Assembly: GCF_001667075.1 (NCBI RefSeq)
Contig: NZ_LZIL01000042.1
Span: 62,001-126,000 of the forward strand
DNA from: Mycobacterium sp. 852014-52450_SCH5900713
GTDB lineage: Bacteria > Actinomycetota > Actinomycetes > Mycobacteriales > Mycobacteriaceae
Reading direction: 5' to 3'
DNA length: 64,000 bases
Below are positions 8,992 through 19,106 of this stretch, piece after piece. The position numbers and the translations under genes were made by a program. Each line of letters starts with the position of its first letter. Within the stretch, counting starts at the first letter, position 1. The notes beneath the pieces were generated by a model, which worked only from the letters and a program-made list of their open reading frames with translations, had not been told where the DNA came from and searched no databases.

Positions 8992-9288
8992 ATGACCGAC
9001 CGACCTCTAGTCAATCGCTATGGGGCCCTGACTTTCGCAGTAGCGATAGCCCACGTCTTCGTGGTGGATTTCGTCACCTGGCTCTTTGTTTTGCCCATGT
9101 GGCCCTTGGTGATTGTCGTTCTGCCGGTGACGCTGGCATACATCGGCGTCAGCGCCCTCATCGCGCGGACATCGGGCAGATGCGGTCAGATCGGCCGCGG
9201 AATGATGATCGGCAGCCTGTCGGGGCCACTCTCGCTGGTGATCTTCATTCCCGCTTTTGTTATCGCCGCGGCAATCGGCCCGATCTGA
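8992..9288 (+). CDS. Small multi-helix membrane protein
   Basis: 98 aa with three hydrophobic segments (about residues 10-30, 33-55 and 72-95). GAAAGG ends eight bases before the ATG at 8992. It directly follows the gene at 8646 and is probably co-translated with it. Two hydrophobic partners of matched size suggest a small membrane complex, but nothing in the sequence indicates what it does. Confidence 0.55.
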   Translation: MTDRPLVNRYGALTFAVAIAHVFVVDFVTWLFVLPMWPLVIVVLPVTLAYIGVSALIARTSGRCGQIGRGMMIGSLSGPLSLVIFIPAFVIAAAIGPI

Positions 9289-9356
9289 CCAGACACACTC
9301 GGACCTGAGGCATCGCGCGCCCCGCTAGCGGCGAGTATGTCCTGGGAGCGGATGGC

Positions 9357-10112
9357 GTGCCAGCTACTATCGCTTGGGTGTCGGACGGCGAACAAGGCAA
9401 GCCACGCAGGCGCCGGGGGCGGCGGCGCGGTCGTGGCGCTGCGAGTTCTACCGAGAACCAGACGAACGGCCAAGCCCCCGCCGACTCGACGCCGACGAAA
9501 TCGCGCCGATCCCGTTCGCCTCGCCGCGGACCGGACCGGCTGCGGACCGTGCACGAAACCTCCGCCGGAGGACTGGTCATCGACGGGCTCGACGGGCCCC
9601 GCGACTCTCAGGTCGCGGCACTCATCGGCCGCATCGATCGCAGGGGACGAATGCTTTGGTCGTTGCCCAAGGGCCACATCGAACTCGGTGAGACCGCAGA
9701 GCAGACCGCTATAAGGGAAGTCGCCGAAGAGACCGGCATCCGCGGCAGCGTGCTGGCCGCGCTCGGACGCATCGACTACTGGTTCGTCACCGACGGCCGC
9801 CGGGTCCACAAGACCGTGCACCACTATTTGATGCGCTTCTCCGGCGGCGAGCTGTCCGACGAGGACCTCGAAGTGGCTGAGGTGGCCTGGGTGCCGATGC
9901 ACGAGCTGCCGTCGAAGCTGGCCTACGCCGACGAACGTCGACTTGCCCGAGTGGCCCACGAGCTGATCGACAAGCTCCAAAACCACGGCCCCGCCGCCCT
10001 GCCACCGCTGCCACCCACCTCTCCCCGACGCCGCCCCCAGACGCACTCGCGCACCCGGCATGCCGACAAGCCGGCGACCAGCCGGAAGAACGGCCACGGG
10101 CCAGGGCCGTGA
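9357..10112 (+). CDS. mutT4: NUDIX hydrolase MutT4
   Basis: 251 aa. A basic, disordered N-terminus ([11 protein letters not shown]) is followed by a NUDIX domain with a complete box, [20 protein letters not shown], so it should hydrolyse nucleoside-diphosphate derivatives. The C-terminus is Pro/Arg/His-rich. Orthologous by wording and position to Rv3908. The GTG at 9357 follows GGAG; the M. tuberculosis protein begins at the equivalent of the GTG at 9378 (SDGEQ), which is an alternative. The stop overlaps the next start (GTGA). Confidence 0.9.
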   Translation: MPATIAWVSDGEQGKPRRRRGRRRGRGAASSTENQTNGQAPADSTPTKSRRSRSPRRGPDRLRTVHETSAGGLVIDGLDGPRDSQVAALIGRIDRRGRMLWSLPKGHIELGETAEQTAIREVAEETGIRGSVLAALGRIDYWFVTDGRRVHKTVHHYLMRFSGGELSDEDLEVAEVAWVPMHELPSKLAYADERRLARVAHELIDKLQNHGPAALPPLPPTSPRRRPQTHSRTRHADKPATSRKNGHGPGP

Positions 10113-12502
10113 CGGCGCCCCGACTCTGCTTGTTACGCCTCGCGGCGGTGATCGGCATCGTGGCCGGGTTCGCGATGCTCACCGCGCCCGTCATGCCGCG
10201 CGCGGGCGCAGGCGAGCCGGGCGTGACACCGTTCGTCCGCGTCCGCATCGACCAAGTCACCCCGGATGTGGTCACCACGTCCAGCCAACCCATCGTCACC
10301 GTCAGCGGCATGGTGACCAACATCGGCGACCGCCCCGTCCGCGACGTCATGGTCCGCCTCGAACACGCCGGGGCGGTCACCGCGTCCACGGGATTGCGGA
10401 CCACCTTGGACGGCGAGACCGACGGGTATCAGCCGGCCGCCGATTTCCTGACGGTCGCTCCAGAACTGCAACGCGGCCAAGAAGCCGGCTTCACGCTGTC
10501 GGCGCCGCTGCGCTCGTTGACTAAACAGTCCCTGGGTGTCGAGAAGCCCGGCATCTACCCGGTCCTGGTCAACGTCAATGGCACACCCGATTACGGCGCC
10601 CCCGCCAGGCTCGACAACGCGCGCTTCCTGTTGCCGGTGGTCGGTGTACCCCCTGACCAGGGCGGTGATCTGGGCTCCGCCGTCGCGCCCGACACCTCCA
10701 AACCCGTGTGGATCACCATGTTGTGGCCATTGGCCGACCGGCCCCGGCTGGCCCCCGGCGTGCCCGGCGGCACCATTCCCGTGCGCCTGGTCGACGACGA
10801 CCTGGCCACCTCTCTGGCCAGCGGCGGCCGGCTCGACATCTTGCTGTCCGCGGCCGAAGTAGCCACCAGCCACGACGTCGACCCGGACGGCGCGGTCGGC
10901 CGGGCGTTGTGTTTGGCCGTCGACCCCGACCTGCTCGTCACCGTCAACGCGATGACCGCCGGCTATGTGGTGACCGATCCGCCCGAGGGCCCCGGTCAGC
11001 TTCCGGGCACTCTGACCCACCCGGGTGCCGGACAGGCCGCAGCGACCGAATGGCTCAACCGGCTGCGTGCCCTGGCCCGCCGCACCTGTGTCGCGCCGTT
11101 CCCCTACGCGCAGGCCGACCTGGACGCCCTGCAACGCGTCAACGACCGCGGGCTGAGCGCCGCGGCGACCACTGACGTCAACAGCATCGTCGACCGCATC
11201 CTGGACGTGCCGTCCGTGCGCGGCGCCACTCTGCTGCCCGATGGCCCGCTGACCAACCGCGCGGTCAACCTGCTCGGCGCCAACGAAGCCACCGTCGCCG
11301 TTGCCGCCGCCGACCTGTCCGCCTCCGATGCGCAGGGATCCTCCGATGCCACCGTCGACACCGCACCGCGGCGGCTGTCCCCGCAAGTGGTGGTCGCGCC
11401 GTTCGACCCGGCGGTTGGGGCCGCGCTGGCCGGGGCGGGAAACTCTCCCGCCGCCCCAACCTACCTGGACTCGTCGCTGACGGTCCGGCTCGCGCATGAC
11501 TCGGCGACCGCACGCCGCCAGGACGCATTGGGCTCCATGTTCTGGCACGCCTTGCGCCACGATGACGCGCCCCGCACCCAGATCCTGGTCCCGCCGGCGA
11601 CGTGGAATTTGCAGGCCGACGACGCCCACGTGATCTTGACCGCGCTCACCACCACCATCCGGTCCGGTCTCGCGGTACCGCGGCCGCTGCCGGCGGTGGT
11701 TGCCGAGGCCAACCAGGCTGGACAAGCCGGTACGGAGCAGTCCGAGCCGGCCGGGGCATACACCTCCGTGCGCGGCCGATTCGGCGACGACGTGACCGCC
11801 GCCGTGGCCGGCCAGGTCGGCCGGCTGTGGGGTCTGACGTCGGCGCTGAGCACCGACGAGCGCACCGGGCTGACCGGCATCCAGTACACCGCGCCGCTGC
11901 GCGAAGACATGCTGCGCGCGCTCAGCCAGTCCGAACCGCCCGACACCCGCAACGGAATGGCCCAGCAGCGTTTGGCCGTCGTCGGCAAGACGATCAACGA
12001 CCTGTTCGGCGCGGTCACGATCGTCAACCCTGGCGGTTCCTACACCCTGGCCACCGAGCACAGCCCCCTACCGCTCGCGCTGCACAACGGCCTGGCCGTC
12101 CCCATCCGGGTGCGGCTGCAGGTCGACGCCCCACCGGGGATGACAGTCACCGACGTTGGCCAGATCGAATTGCCGCCCGGATACCTGCCGCTGCGGGTGC
12201 CGATCGAAGTGAACTTCACCCAGCGGGTCGCCATCGACGTGACGCTGCGAACCCCGGAGGGCTTGCGGCTGGGTGAGCCGGTTCGCCTGTCGGTGCATTC
12301 CAACGCCTACGGCAAGGTGCTGTTCGCCATCACCATGACCGCTGCCGCCGTGCTGATGTTGCTGGCCGGCCGGCGCCTGTGGCACCGCTTCCGCGGCCAA
12401 CCCGACCGCGCCGACCTGGACCGGCCGGACCCGCCCGGAGCCAGATCCGCGCACGCGGACGACCACACCGACGATCGGGTCGAGCAAGAGCATCGAGTAT
12501 GA
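10109..12502 (+). CDS. Secreted/anchored DUF6049-type protein (Rv3909-like)
   Basis: 797 aa. The N-terminus is a signal peptide (hydrophobic residues 9-28, then PRAGAGEPG), followed by a large extracytoplasmic region with beta-rich segments and, near residue 735-757, a single membrane helix before an Arg/Asp-rich cytosolic tail. It is anchored with its bulk outside, beside MurJ. The start overlaps the mutT4 stop and its stop overlaps the murJ start (ATGA), so it belongs to the mutT4-murJ operon. Length and order match Rv3909. Molecular role unknown; envelope assembly is inferred from the neighbours. Confidence 0.75.
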   Translation: MTAPRLCLLRLAAVIGIVAGFAMLTAPVMPRAGAGEPGVTPFVRVRIDQVTPDVVTTSSQPIVTVSGMVTNIGDRPVRDVMVRLEHAGAVTASTGLRTTLDGETDGYQPAADFLTVAPELQRGQEAGFTLSAPLRSLTKQSLGVEKPGIYPVLVNVNGTPDYGAPARLDNARFLLPVVGVPPDQGGDLGSAVAPDTSKPVWITMLWPLADRPRLAPGVPGGTIPVRLVDDDLATSLASGGRLDILLSAAEVATSHDVDPDGAVGRALCLAVDPDLLVTVNAMTAGYVVTDPPEGPGQLPGTLTHPGAGQAAATEWLNRLRALARRTCVAPFPYAQADLDALQRVNDRGLSAAATTDVNSIVDRILDVPSVRGATLLPDGPLTNRAVNLLGANEATVAVAAADLSASDAQGSSDATVDTAPRRLSPQVVVAPFDPAVGAALAGAGNSPAAPTYLDSSLTVRLAHDSATARRQDALGSMFWHALRHDDAPRTQILVPPATWNLQADDAHVILTALTTTIRSGLAVPRPLPAVVAEANQAGQAGTEQSEPAGAYTSVRGRFGDDVTAAVAGQVGRLWGLTSALSTDERTGLTGIQYTAPLREDMLRALSQSEPPDTRNGMAQQRLAVVGKTINDLFGAVTIVNPGGSYTLATEHSPLPLALHNGLAVPIRVRLQVDAPPGMTVTDVGQIELPPGYLPLRVPIEVNFTQRVAIDVTLRTPEGLRLGEPVRLSVHSNAYGKVLFAITMTAAAVLMLLAGRRLWHRFRGQPDRADLDRPDPPGARSAHADDHTDDRVEQEHRV

Positions 12503-15500
12503 AACCCGCCCACCGGCAGGCCGCACCGCAACATCCCCGCCCGGCACAGCCGCCGCGGCGCCCCCGAAGCACGGGCTCGCCACCGACGGGTCCGCTGCCG
12601 CCCGTCCCAGCGGGGATCGATCGCCGGCGACCCGAACTTTCCGACGCCGCGCTGGTATCGCGGTCATGGGCGATGGCGTTCGCCACGCTGGTCAGCCGGC
12701 TGACCGGCTTCGCCCGGGTCGTGCTCCTGGCGGCCATCTTGGGCGCCGCGCTATCCAGCGCGTTCTCGGTGGCCAATCAGCTGCCGAACCTGGTGGCGGC
12801 GCTGGTGCTCGAGGCGACCTTCACCGCCATTTTCGTGCCGGTGCTGGCTCGCGCCGAGCAGAGCGACCCCGACGGCGGAGCCGCGTTCGTGCGGCGCCTG
12901 GTCACATTGACAACCGCGCTGCTGGTCCTGGCGACCGTGCTGTCGGTGCTTGCCGCTCCGCTGCTGGTGCGGCTGATGCTCGGCCGCACCCCGCAGGTCA
13001 ACGAGCCGCTGACCACCGCGTTCGCCTACCTCTTGCTCCCCCAGGTGCTCGCCTACGGCCTGACGTCGGTGTTCATGGCGATCCTCAACACCCGCAACGT
13101 GTTCGGGCCGACGGCGTGGGCGCCGGTGGTCAACAACGTCGTCGCGCTCGCGACCTTGGCGGTGTACGCGGCGATGCCGGGCGAACTGTCGGTCGACCCC
13201 GTGCGGATGGGCAACACCAAGCTGTTGGTCCTCGGCATCGGTACCACGCTGGGCGTCTTCGCGCAGACCGCGGTGCTGCTGGCGGCGCTGCGGCGCCAGC
13301 GGGTCGACCTGCGCCCCCTATGGGGAGTCGACGAGCGCCTCAAGCGATTCGGCACGATGGCCGCCGCGATGGTGCTCTACGTGCTGATCAGCCAGCTCGG
13401 CCTGGTGGTCGGCAACCAGATCGCCAGCACGGCGGCCGCCTCGGGGCCCGCGATTTACAACTACACCTGGCTGGTCCTGATGCTGCCGTTCGGCATGATC
13501 GGCGTGACCGTGCTGACCGTGGTGATGCCGCGGCTGAGCCGCAACGCCGCCGCCGACGACACCAAGGCCGTGCTCGCCGACCTGTCGCTGGCCACCCGCC
13601 TGACGTTGATCACGCTGATCCCGATCGTCGCGTTCATGACGGTCGGCGGTCCAGCGATCGGCAGCGCGCTGTTCGCCTACGGCCACTTCGGCGGAGTCGA
13701 CGCCGGATATCTGGGCGCCGCGATCGCCCTGTCGGCGTTCACGCTGATCCCCTACGGGCTGGTGCTGCTGCAGCTGCGCGTCTTCTACGCGCGCGAACAG
13801 CCCTGGACGCCGATCGTCATCATTCTTGTCATCACGGCGGTCAAGATCGTCGGATCCGTGCTGGCGCCGCACCTCACCGGCGACCCCAAGCTAGTAGCCG
13901 GTTATCTGGGGCTGGCGAACGGGATCGGTTTTCTTGCCGGCGCGGTCATCGGTTACCTCCTGCTGCGGCGCACCCTGCTGCCGGCGGGCGGCCACCTGAT
14001 CGGCAGAGGTGAGCTGCGCACCATCCTGGTCACGCTCACCGCCTCGATGCTGGCCGGTCTGGTGGCCCATGTGGCCGACCGGTTGGCGGGACTGGACCGG
14101 CTGACCGCGCACGGCGGCGGCGCGGGTTCCTTGCTGCGCCTGCTCATCCTGGCCGTCATCATGCTGCCGATCATGGCGACGGTGATGCTCCGCGCGCGTG
14201 TCCCGGAGGCGCAGGCCGCACTGGACGCCGTCAGACGCCGCTTCGGGGGCCATGCTGTGCTGTCCCGCAAATCGATGACCCCGGATGGATCGTCCGGCCG
14301 GTCCCCGGTCACGTACCCTGAGCAGAGGAATTCGTCCCCGCCTGGGGTAAATGTGGTCCAGGAGCCGATCCGGCGCAGACCTCCGGAGCGGGCAATCCCA
14401 GCCCGGCTAGCGAAAGGACCGGAGGTGACCGACCGCCCTGTCGAGAGTGCCGCGTCGGGTGCCGAGCTGCCACGACCGGTTGCCGACGACTTCCAACCCG
14501 ACATCCCCGCCGACCCCGCCGACCGCCCGTCCGAGCCGGCGGCGCCGCGCCCGTCCGACCAGCGCAACGGCGACGTTGCGCCCGAGTCGCGCGGCGGTCC
14601 GGCCCCGTTTGATGCGCCCCGCGACCGCGGCGGGGACCCGGCAGGTGACGACGTCCATTTGGTTCCCGGCGCGCGCATCGCCGGCGGCCGGTATCGCCTG
14701 CTGGTCTTCCACGGCGGCGCGCCACCCCTGCAGTTCTGGCAGGCGCTCGACACCGCGCTGGACCGCCAGGTGGCGCTGACCTTCGTCGACCCTGACGGGG
14801 CGTTGCCCGACGAGGTGCTGCAGGAAATCCTGTCCCGCACCCTGCGGCTCAGCCGCATCGACAAGCCCGGCATCGCCCGGGTGCTCGATGTGGTCCATAC
14901 CGGCCACGGCGGCCTGGTCGTCTCGGAGTGGGTGCGGGGCGGTTCGCTGCAGGAGGTGGCCGACACCGCGCCGTCGCCCGTCGGTGCCGTCCGAGCCATG
15001 CAATCGTTGGCGGCGGCCGCGGACGCGGCCCACCGCGCCGGTGTCGCGTTATCGATCGACCACCCGAGCCGGGTGCGCGTCAGCATCGAGGGCGACGTCG
15101 TGCTGGCGTACCCGGCGACCATGCCCGAGGCCAACCCGCAGGGCGACATCCGCGGCATCGGCGCAGCGCTGTATGCCCTGCTGGTCAATCGGTGGCCACT
15201 CGCGGAGTCCACCGTGCGCAGTGGGCTCGCCCCGGCCGAACGCGATTCGACGGGCCAGCCGGTGGAGCCGATGGTTGTCGACCGTGGCATCCCCTTCCAG
15301 ATTTCGGCCGTCGCGGTCCGCGCGGTTCAGGAAGATGGCGGGATACGCAGCGCGTCAACGCTTTTGAACCTGCTGCAACAAGCGACTGCGGTGGCCGACC
15401 GGACCGAGGTGCTGGGTCCGATCGACGATTCGCCGGCGCCCGCCACCGCGCGTGCGGCCGCGGGGCAGGACGACGCGGCGCTGGCGCGCCGCCGCCGCAA

Positions 15501-16128
15501 CGTCTTGATCGGCGTGGGCGCGGGCCTTGTCGTCATCGTGGTGGCGCTGTTGGTCCTGGCGTCGGTGGTGAGCAAGATCTTCGGCAACGTCGGCGGCGGC
15601 CTCAACAAGGACGAACTCGGGCTGAACGGCCCCTCCTCCTCCACCTCGTCGTCGGCCCCCAGCTCCGCGGCCGCCGGCAGCGTCGTCAAGCCGACCAAAG
15701 CGACGGTCTACTCCCCCGACGGCGATGCCGACAACGCGGGCACGGCCGGGCAGGCGATCGACGGTGATCCCTCGACCGCCTGGGCGACCGAGGTCTACAC
15801 CGACGCGGTTCCGTTCCCCAGCTTCAAGCAGGGTGAAGGCCTGATGCTGCAGCTGCCCAGCGCCACCGTCATCGGGCAGGTCACCATCGACACGCCGAGC
15901 AGCGGGACCAAGGTCGAGATTCGGTCGTCGGCCACGGCCTCCCCAGCGTCGCTGAACGACACCACCGTGCTGGCGCCCGCCTTCACGCTCAAGCCGGGTC
16001 ACAACGTCATCCCGGTCCGGGCGGGTTCGGCGACGTCGAATCTGCTGGTGTGGATCTCGACGCTGGGAACCACCAACGGCAAGAGCCAGGCCGGCTTCTT
16101 CGAGATCACGGTCCAGGCCGCTTCCTGA
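12499..16128 (+). CDS. murJ: Lipid II flippase MurJ (MviN) with C-terminal pseudokinase
   Basis: 1209 aa from the ATG at 12499, which overlaps the previous stop; the frame is open upstream but only as overlap. Residues about 50-580 form the polytopic MurJ flippase (LVSRLTGFARVVLLAA; many helices), which moves lipid II across the membrane for peptidoglycan synthesis. A disordered linker is followed by a kinase-like domain (about 720-980, LVPGARIAGGRYRLLVFHGG) lacking a normal glycine loop, the lysine context and HRD/DFG: a pseudokinase, known in Rv3910 to be phosphorylated by PknB and bound by FhaA. A membrane helix near 1000-1024 leads to an extracytoplasmic discoidin-like domain. Confidence 0.92.
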   Translation: MKPAHRQAAPQHPRPAQPPRRPRSTGSPPTGPLPPVPAGIDRRRPELSDAALVSRSWAMAFATLVSRLTGFARVVLLAAILGAALSSAFSVANQLPNLVAALVLEATFTAIFVPVLARAEQSDPDGGAAFVRRLVTLTTALLVLATVLSVLAAPLLVRLMLGRTPQVNEPLTTAFAYLLLPQVLAYGLTSVFMAILNTRNVFGPTAWAPVVNNVVALATLAVYAAMPGELSVDPVRMGNTKLLVLGIGTTLGVFAQTAVLLAALRRQRVDLRPLWGVDERLKRFGTMAAAMVLYVLISQLGLVVGNQIASTAAASGPAIYNYTWLVLMLPFGMIGVTVLTVVMPRLSRNAAADDTKAVLADLSLATRLTLITLIPIVAFMTVGGPAIGSALFAYGHFGGVDAGYLGAAIALSAFTLIPYGLVLLQLRVFYAREQPWTPIVIILVITAVKIVGSVLAPHLTGDPKLVAGYLGLANGIGFLAGAVIGYLLLRRTLLPAGGHLIGRGELRTILVTLTASMLAGLVAHVADRLAGLDRLTAHGGGAGSLLRLLILAVIMLPIMATVMLRARVPEAQAALDAVRRRFGGHAVLSRKSMTPDGSSGRSPVTYPEQRNSSPPGVNVVQEPIRRRPPERAIPARLAKGPEVTDRPVESAASGAELPRPVADDFQPDIPADPADRPSEPAAPRPSDQRNGDVAPESRGGPAPFDAPRDRGGDPAGDDVHLVPGARIAGGRYRLLVFHGGAPPLQFWQALDTALDRQVALTFVDPDGALPDEVLQEILSRTLRLSRIDKPGIARVLDVVHTGHGGLVVSEWVRGGSLQEVADTAPSPVGAVRAMQSLAAAADAAHRAGVALSIDHPSRVRVSIEGDVVLAYPATMPEANPQGDIRGIGAALYALLVNRWPLAESTVRSGLAPAERDSTGQPVEPMVVDRGIPFQISAVAVRAVQEDGGIRSASTLLNLLQQATAVADRTEVLGPIDDSPAPATARAAAGQDDAALARRRRNVLIGVGAGLVVIVVALLVLASVVSKIFGNVGGGLNKDELGLNGPSSSTSSSAPSSAAAGSVVKPTKATVYSPDGDADNAGTAGQAIDGDPSTAWATEVYTDAVPFPSFKQGEGLMLQLPSATVIGQVTIDTPSSGTKVEIRSSATASPASLNDTTVLAPAFTLKPGHNVIPVRAGSATSNLLVWISTLGTTNGKSQAGFFEITVQAAS

Positions 16129-16193
16129 CCGCGCTCACAGCGCCCCCGCCGTGGTGAAGTGCCGCCCCGCAGCCGATTGGTTAGTGTCCGGCC

Positions 16194-16805
16194 GTGGGTT
16201 CCCGGGGAGACATCCAGCGCGAACGCAGTGATGCCGAGCTGCTGGCAGCCCACGTCGCCGGCGACCGGCACGCCTTCGGCGAGTTGTTCCTGCGCCACCA
16301 GCGACAGCTGCATCGGCTGGCCCGCCTCACCACGCGCACAGCCGAGGACGCCGAGGACGCGTTGCAGGACGCCATGCTCTCGGCGCACCGCGGCGCCGGC
16401 GCGTTTCGGCATGACGCCGCGGTCGGCAGTTGGCTGCACCGCATCGTCGTCAACGCCTGCCTGGACCGGCTGCGGCGCACCAAGTCCCACCCGACGATCC
16501 CGCTCGAAGACGTCTACCCGGTGCCCGATCGCACGGCCCAGGTCGAGACCGCGATGCTGGTGCAGCGCGCGCTGATGCGGCTTCCCGTCGAGCAACGGGC
16601 CGCGGTGGTCGCCGTCGACATGCAGGGGTACTCGGTGGCCGACACCGCGGCGTTACTGGGCATCGCCGAGGGCACCGTCAAGAGCCGGTGCGCCCGGGCG
16701 CGGATTCGCCTCGCCGAGCTTCTCGGCTATCTCAAAGCCGCGCCCGACCTGGGCCCACCCATGGCCGTCAGGCGGCGCATGACGGACACTGGGGCGGATG
16801 AGTGA
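16194..16805 (+). CDS. sigM: ECF RNA polymerase sigma factor SigM
   Basis: 203 aa with region 2 (AELLAAHVAGDRHAFGELFL through DALQDAMLSAHRGAGAF) and region 4 (LMRLPVEQRAAVVAVDMQGY then a helix-turn-helix ending GTVKSRCARARIRL). It directs transcription of a stress/late-phase regulon that in M. tuberculosis includes ESX-4 and lipid genes. GTG start at 16194. The anti-sigma gene begins 8 bases before its stop. Matches Rv3911 in sequence style and order. Confidence 0.9.
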   Translation: MGSRGDIQRERSDAELLAAHVAGDRHAFGELFLRHQRQLHRLARLTTRTAEDAEDALQDAMLSAHRGAGAFRHDAAVGSWLHRIVVNACLDRLRRTKSHPTIPLEDVYPVPDRTAQVETAMLVQRALMRLPVEQRAAVVAVDMQGYSVADTAALLGIAEGTVKSRCARARIRLAELLGYLKAAPDLGPPMAVRRRMTDTGADE

Positions 16806-17526
16806 AGCCGACGACGAAGCCGACGAGCCGCCCCTGACGGTCGAGCTTCTCGCCGACCTGCAAGCCGGCCTGCTGGACGACGAAGCCGCGGCCCGCGTGC
16901 GGCGACGGGTCCGGGATGACCCGCAGGCCGAGCAGGTTCTGCGCGCCCTCAACCGGGCACGCTGTGACGTCGCCACGCTGGGAGCCGGCCCGGCACCCGA
17001 CGTCCCGCCCGAGGTCACCACCCGGATCTCGGCGGCGCTGGCCTCGGCTGAGACAGACCAGCCGGTCGCGCACTCGGCCCGGCCCCGGATCCGGCCCGCG
17101 CGGGTGGTCGCCGTAGTAGTGGGGGTGGGCGCGCTGCTCGCGGCGGTCGGCGTGGGCACCGCGGCTCTGGTCACCGCTCCGGAGCCTGCCCCCAGCACCC
17201 CGGTCACCGCCGAGCACATCACCGTGTCGACCCCGCCGATGGTGGTGCCGCTGTCGCAGGACGAACTACTCGGCCTGCTCAACCAGAGCCCGGATTACGG
17301 CCCCCTCGGTGACCCGGCGCGGCGCGCTTCCTGCCTCACCGGCCTCGGCTATCCGGCGTCCACGCAGGTGCTGGGGGCGCGCCGCGTCGAGATCAACGCC
17401 CGCCCCGGGGTCGTCCTGGTGGTGGCGGGCGACACTCCTCACAGCCTGGCGGTCTACGCCGTCGCGCTGAACTGCAGCGCCGCCGACACCGGCTTGTTGG
17501 CCAACACCGAAATCCCCCGCCCCTAG
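16798..17526 (+). CDS. rsmA: Membrane anti-sigma factor for SigM
   Basis: 242 aa. The N-terminal cytosolic domain (about 1-60) would hold SigM; one membrane helix lies at about 102-124, and the C-terminal half is extracytoplasmic with two cysteines. The usual HxxxCxxC zinc motif of many anti-sigma factors is absent. The ATG at 16798 overlaps the sigM frame by 8 bases, so synthesis is translationally coupled. Position matches Rv3912. Confidence 0.82.
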   Translation: MSEADDEADEPPLTVELLADLQAGLLDDEAAARVRRRVRDDPQAEQVLRALNRARCDVATLGAGPAPDVPPEVTTRISAALASAETDQPVAHSARPRIRPARVVAVVVGVGALLAAVGVGTAALVTAPEPAPSTPVTAEHITVSTPPMVVPLSQDELLGLLNQSPDYGPLGDPARRASCLTGLGYPASTQVLGARRVEINARPGVVLVVAGDTPHSLAVYAVALNCSAADTGLLANTEIPRP

Positions 17527-17553
17527 TGTGGTGACATGGGTGGTCCGACACCC

Positions 17554-17580
17554 GGGAACAGCCGTGCCTACGCTGGCGTT
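17554..17580 (+). promoter_or_regulatory. Sigma-H-type promoter for trxB2-trxC
   Basis: GGGAACA at 17554-17560 and CGTT at 17577-17580, separated by 16 bases, fit the mycobacterial sigma-H consensus (GGGAAYA-N16-CGTT). It lies about 35 bases before the trxB2 start. trxB2 is an established SigH target in M. tuberculosis, so induction by oxidative stress is expected. Confidence 0.75.
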
Positions 17581-17616
17581 TGTACGAATCCAGGGACGAT
17601 CGTTTGAAAGGGTTCT

Positions 17617-18624
17617 ATGACCGCCGACACTGTGCACGACGTCATCATCGTTGGTTCGGGTCCTGCTGGGTACACGGCGGCGTTGTACACGGCGCGGGCG
17701 CAGCTGGCGCCGGTGGTGTTCGAAGGGACGTCGTTTGGTGGCGCGTTGATGACCACCACCGAGGTGGAGAATTTCCCGGGTTTTCGTGACGGCATCACAG
17801 GTCCCGAGTTGATGGACCAGATGCGTGAACAGGCCCTGCGTTTCGGAGCCGACCTGCGGATGGAAGACGTCGAATCGGTTTCGCTGGACGGCCCGGTCAA
17901 GTCGGTGACGACCGCCGAGGGCGAGACCGTCCGCGCCCGGGCGGTCATCTTGGCCATGGGCGCGGCGGCGCGGTATCTGGGGGTGCCCGGTGAGCAGGAG
18001 CTGCTGGGCCGCGGGGTGAGTTCGTGCGCGACCTGTGACGGGTTCTTCTTCAGAGACCAAGACATCGCGGTCATCGGTGGCGGGGACTCGGCGATGGAGG
18101 AGGCCACGTTCTTGACCCGGTTCGCGCGCAGCGTCACCCTGGTGCACCGCCGCGACGAATTCCGCGCCTCGCGCATCATGCTCGAACGCGCCCGGGCCAA
18201 CGACAAGATCACCTTCGCGACCAACAAGGCCGTGCTGGGCGTCGAAGGCGATCAGACGGTCACGGGTTTGCGGGTGCGCGACACCCTCACCGGGGAGGAA
18301 TCCACTCTGCCCGTGACGGGTGTGTTCGTGGCGATCGGTCACGACCCGCGCTCGGAGTTGGTGCGCGATGTTCTCGACACCGACCCCGAGGGCTACGTGC
18401 TGGTTCAGGGCCGCACCACGGCCACCTCGATCGAGGGGGTGTTCGCCGCCGGGGACCTGGTGGATCGCACGTACCGCCAGGCGATTACCGCCGCCGGCAG
18501 CGGCTGCTCAGCGGCCATCGACGCCGAGCGCTGGCTGGCCGACCATGTCGAATCAAGCTCTGCCGCTCAAAGCGACGCCACCGAATTTCCGGGCAGTACC
18601 GAGATGATTGGAGCACCTCAATGA
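17617..18624 (+). CDS. trxB2: Thioredoxin reductase
   Basis: 335 aa. It reduces thioredoxin with NADPH. Visible are the FAD-binding [19 protein letters not shown] near the start, the redox-active CATCDG at about residues 137-142, the NADPH-binding [10 protein letters not shown], and a C-terminal FAD motif ([10 protein letters not shown]). Full length for the low-molecular-weight family. Its stop overlaps the trxC start (ATGA). Confidence 0.95.
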   Translation: MTADTVHDVIIVGSGPAGYTAALYTARAQLAPVVFEGTSFGGALMTTTEVENFPGFRDGITGPELMDQMREQALRFGADLRMEDVESVSLDGPVKSVTTAEGETVRARAVILAMGAAARYLGVPGEQELLGRGVSSCATCDGFFFRDQDIAVIGGGDSAMEEATFLTRFARSVTLVHRRDEFRASRIMLERARANDKITFATNKAVLGVEGDQTVTGLRVRDTLTGEESTLPVTGVFVAIGHDPRSELVRDVLDTDPEGYVLVQGRTTATSIEGVFAAGDLVDRTYRQAITAAGSGCSAAIDAERWLADHVESSSAAQSDATEFPGSTEMIGAPQ

Positions 18625-18971
18625 CCGCCGAAAAAGCCGGGGCCACAATCGAAGTCTCTGACGCATCGTTCTCCACGGAGGTGTTGTCCAGCAATAAGCC
18701 TGTGCTGGTTGATTTTTGGGCGACGTGGTGCGGGCCGTGCAAGATGGTCGCGCCGGTGCTCGAGGAAATCGCGAGCGAGCGCGCCGAGCAGCTCACCATC
18801 GCCAAGCTCGATGTGGATGCCAATCCGGAGACCGCGCGCGACTTCCAAGTCGTCTCCATCCCCACCATGATTCTGTTCAAAGACGGCCAGCCGGTGAAGC
18901 GGATCGTGGGCGCCAAAGGCAAGGCAGCGCTGCTGCGGGAGCTCTCGGACGCGGTTCCCAACCTCAGCTGA
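18621..18971 (+). CDS. trxC: Thioredoxin
   Basis: 116 aa with the classic [10 protein letters not shown] active site at about residues 34-43 and the cis-proline loop [10 protein letters not shown]. It is the substrate of the upstream reductase and the cell's main disulfide reductant. Translationally coupled to trxB2 through a 4-base overlap and therefore under the same sigma-H-type promoter. Confidence 0.95.
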   Translation: MTAEKAGATIEVSDASFSTEVLSSNKPVLVDFWATWCGPCKMVAPVLEEIASERAEQLTIAKLDVDANPETARDFQVVSIPTMILFKDGQPVKRIVGAKGKAALLRELSDAVPNLS

Positions 18972-19106
18972 TCGCGATTTAAGTTCGCCGCACCACGCCC
19001 CGGCGTTCAGCCTGGGGTTTTCCCGAATATGCGAAGCATCTGCGACAATTGCTGTTAGCTGTTGCTCAGATGCGAGCCTGTCAGTGTGTCCCGGAGGGCC
19101 TTTGGT

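Noticed and set aside
10133..12061. 642-aa open frame on the minus strand
   Set aside because: Antisense to the Rv3909-like gene; biased composition and no motif.
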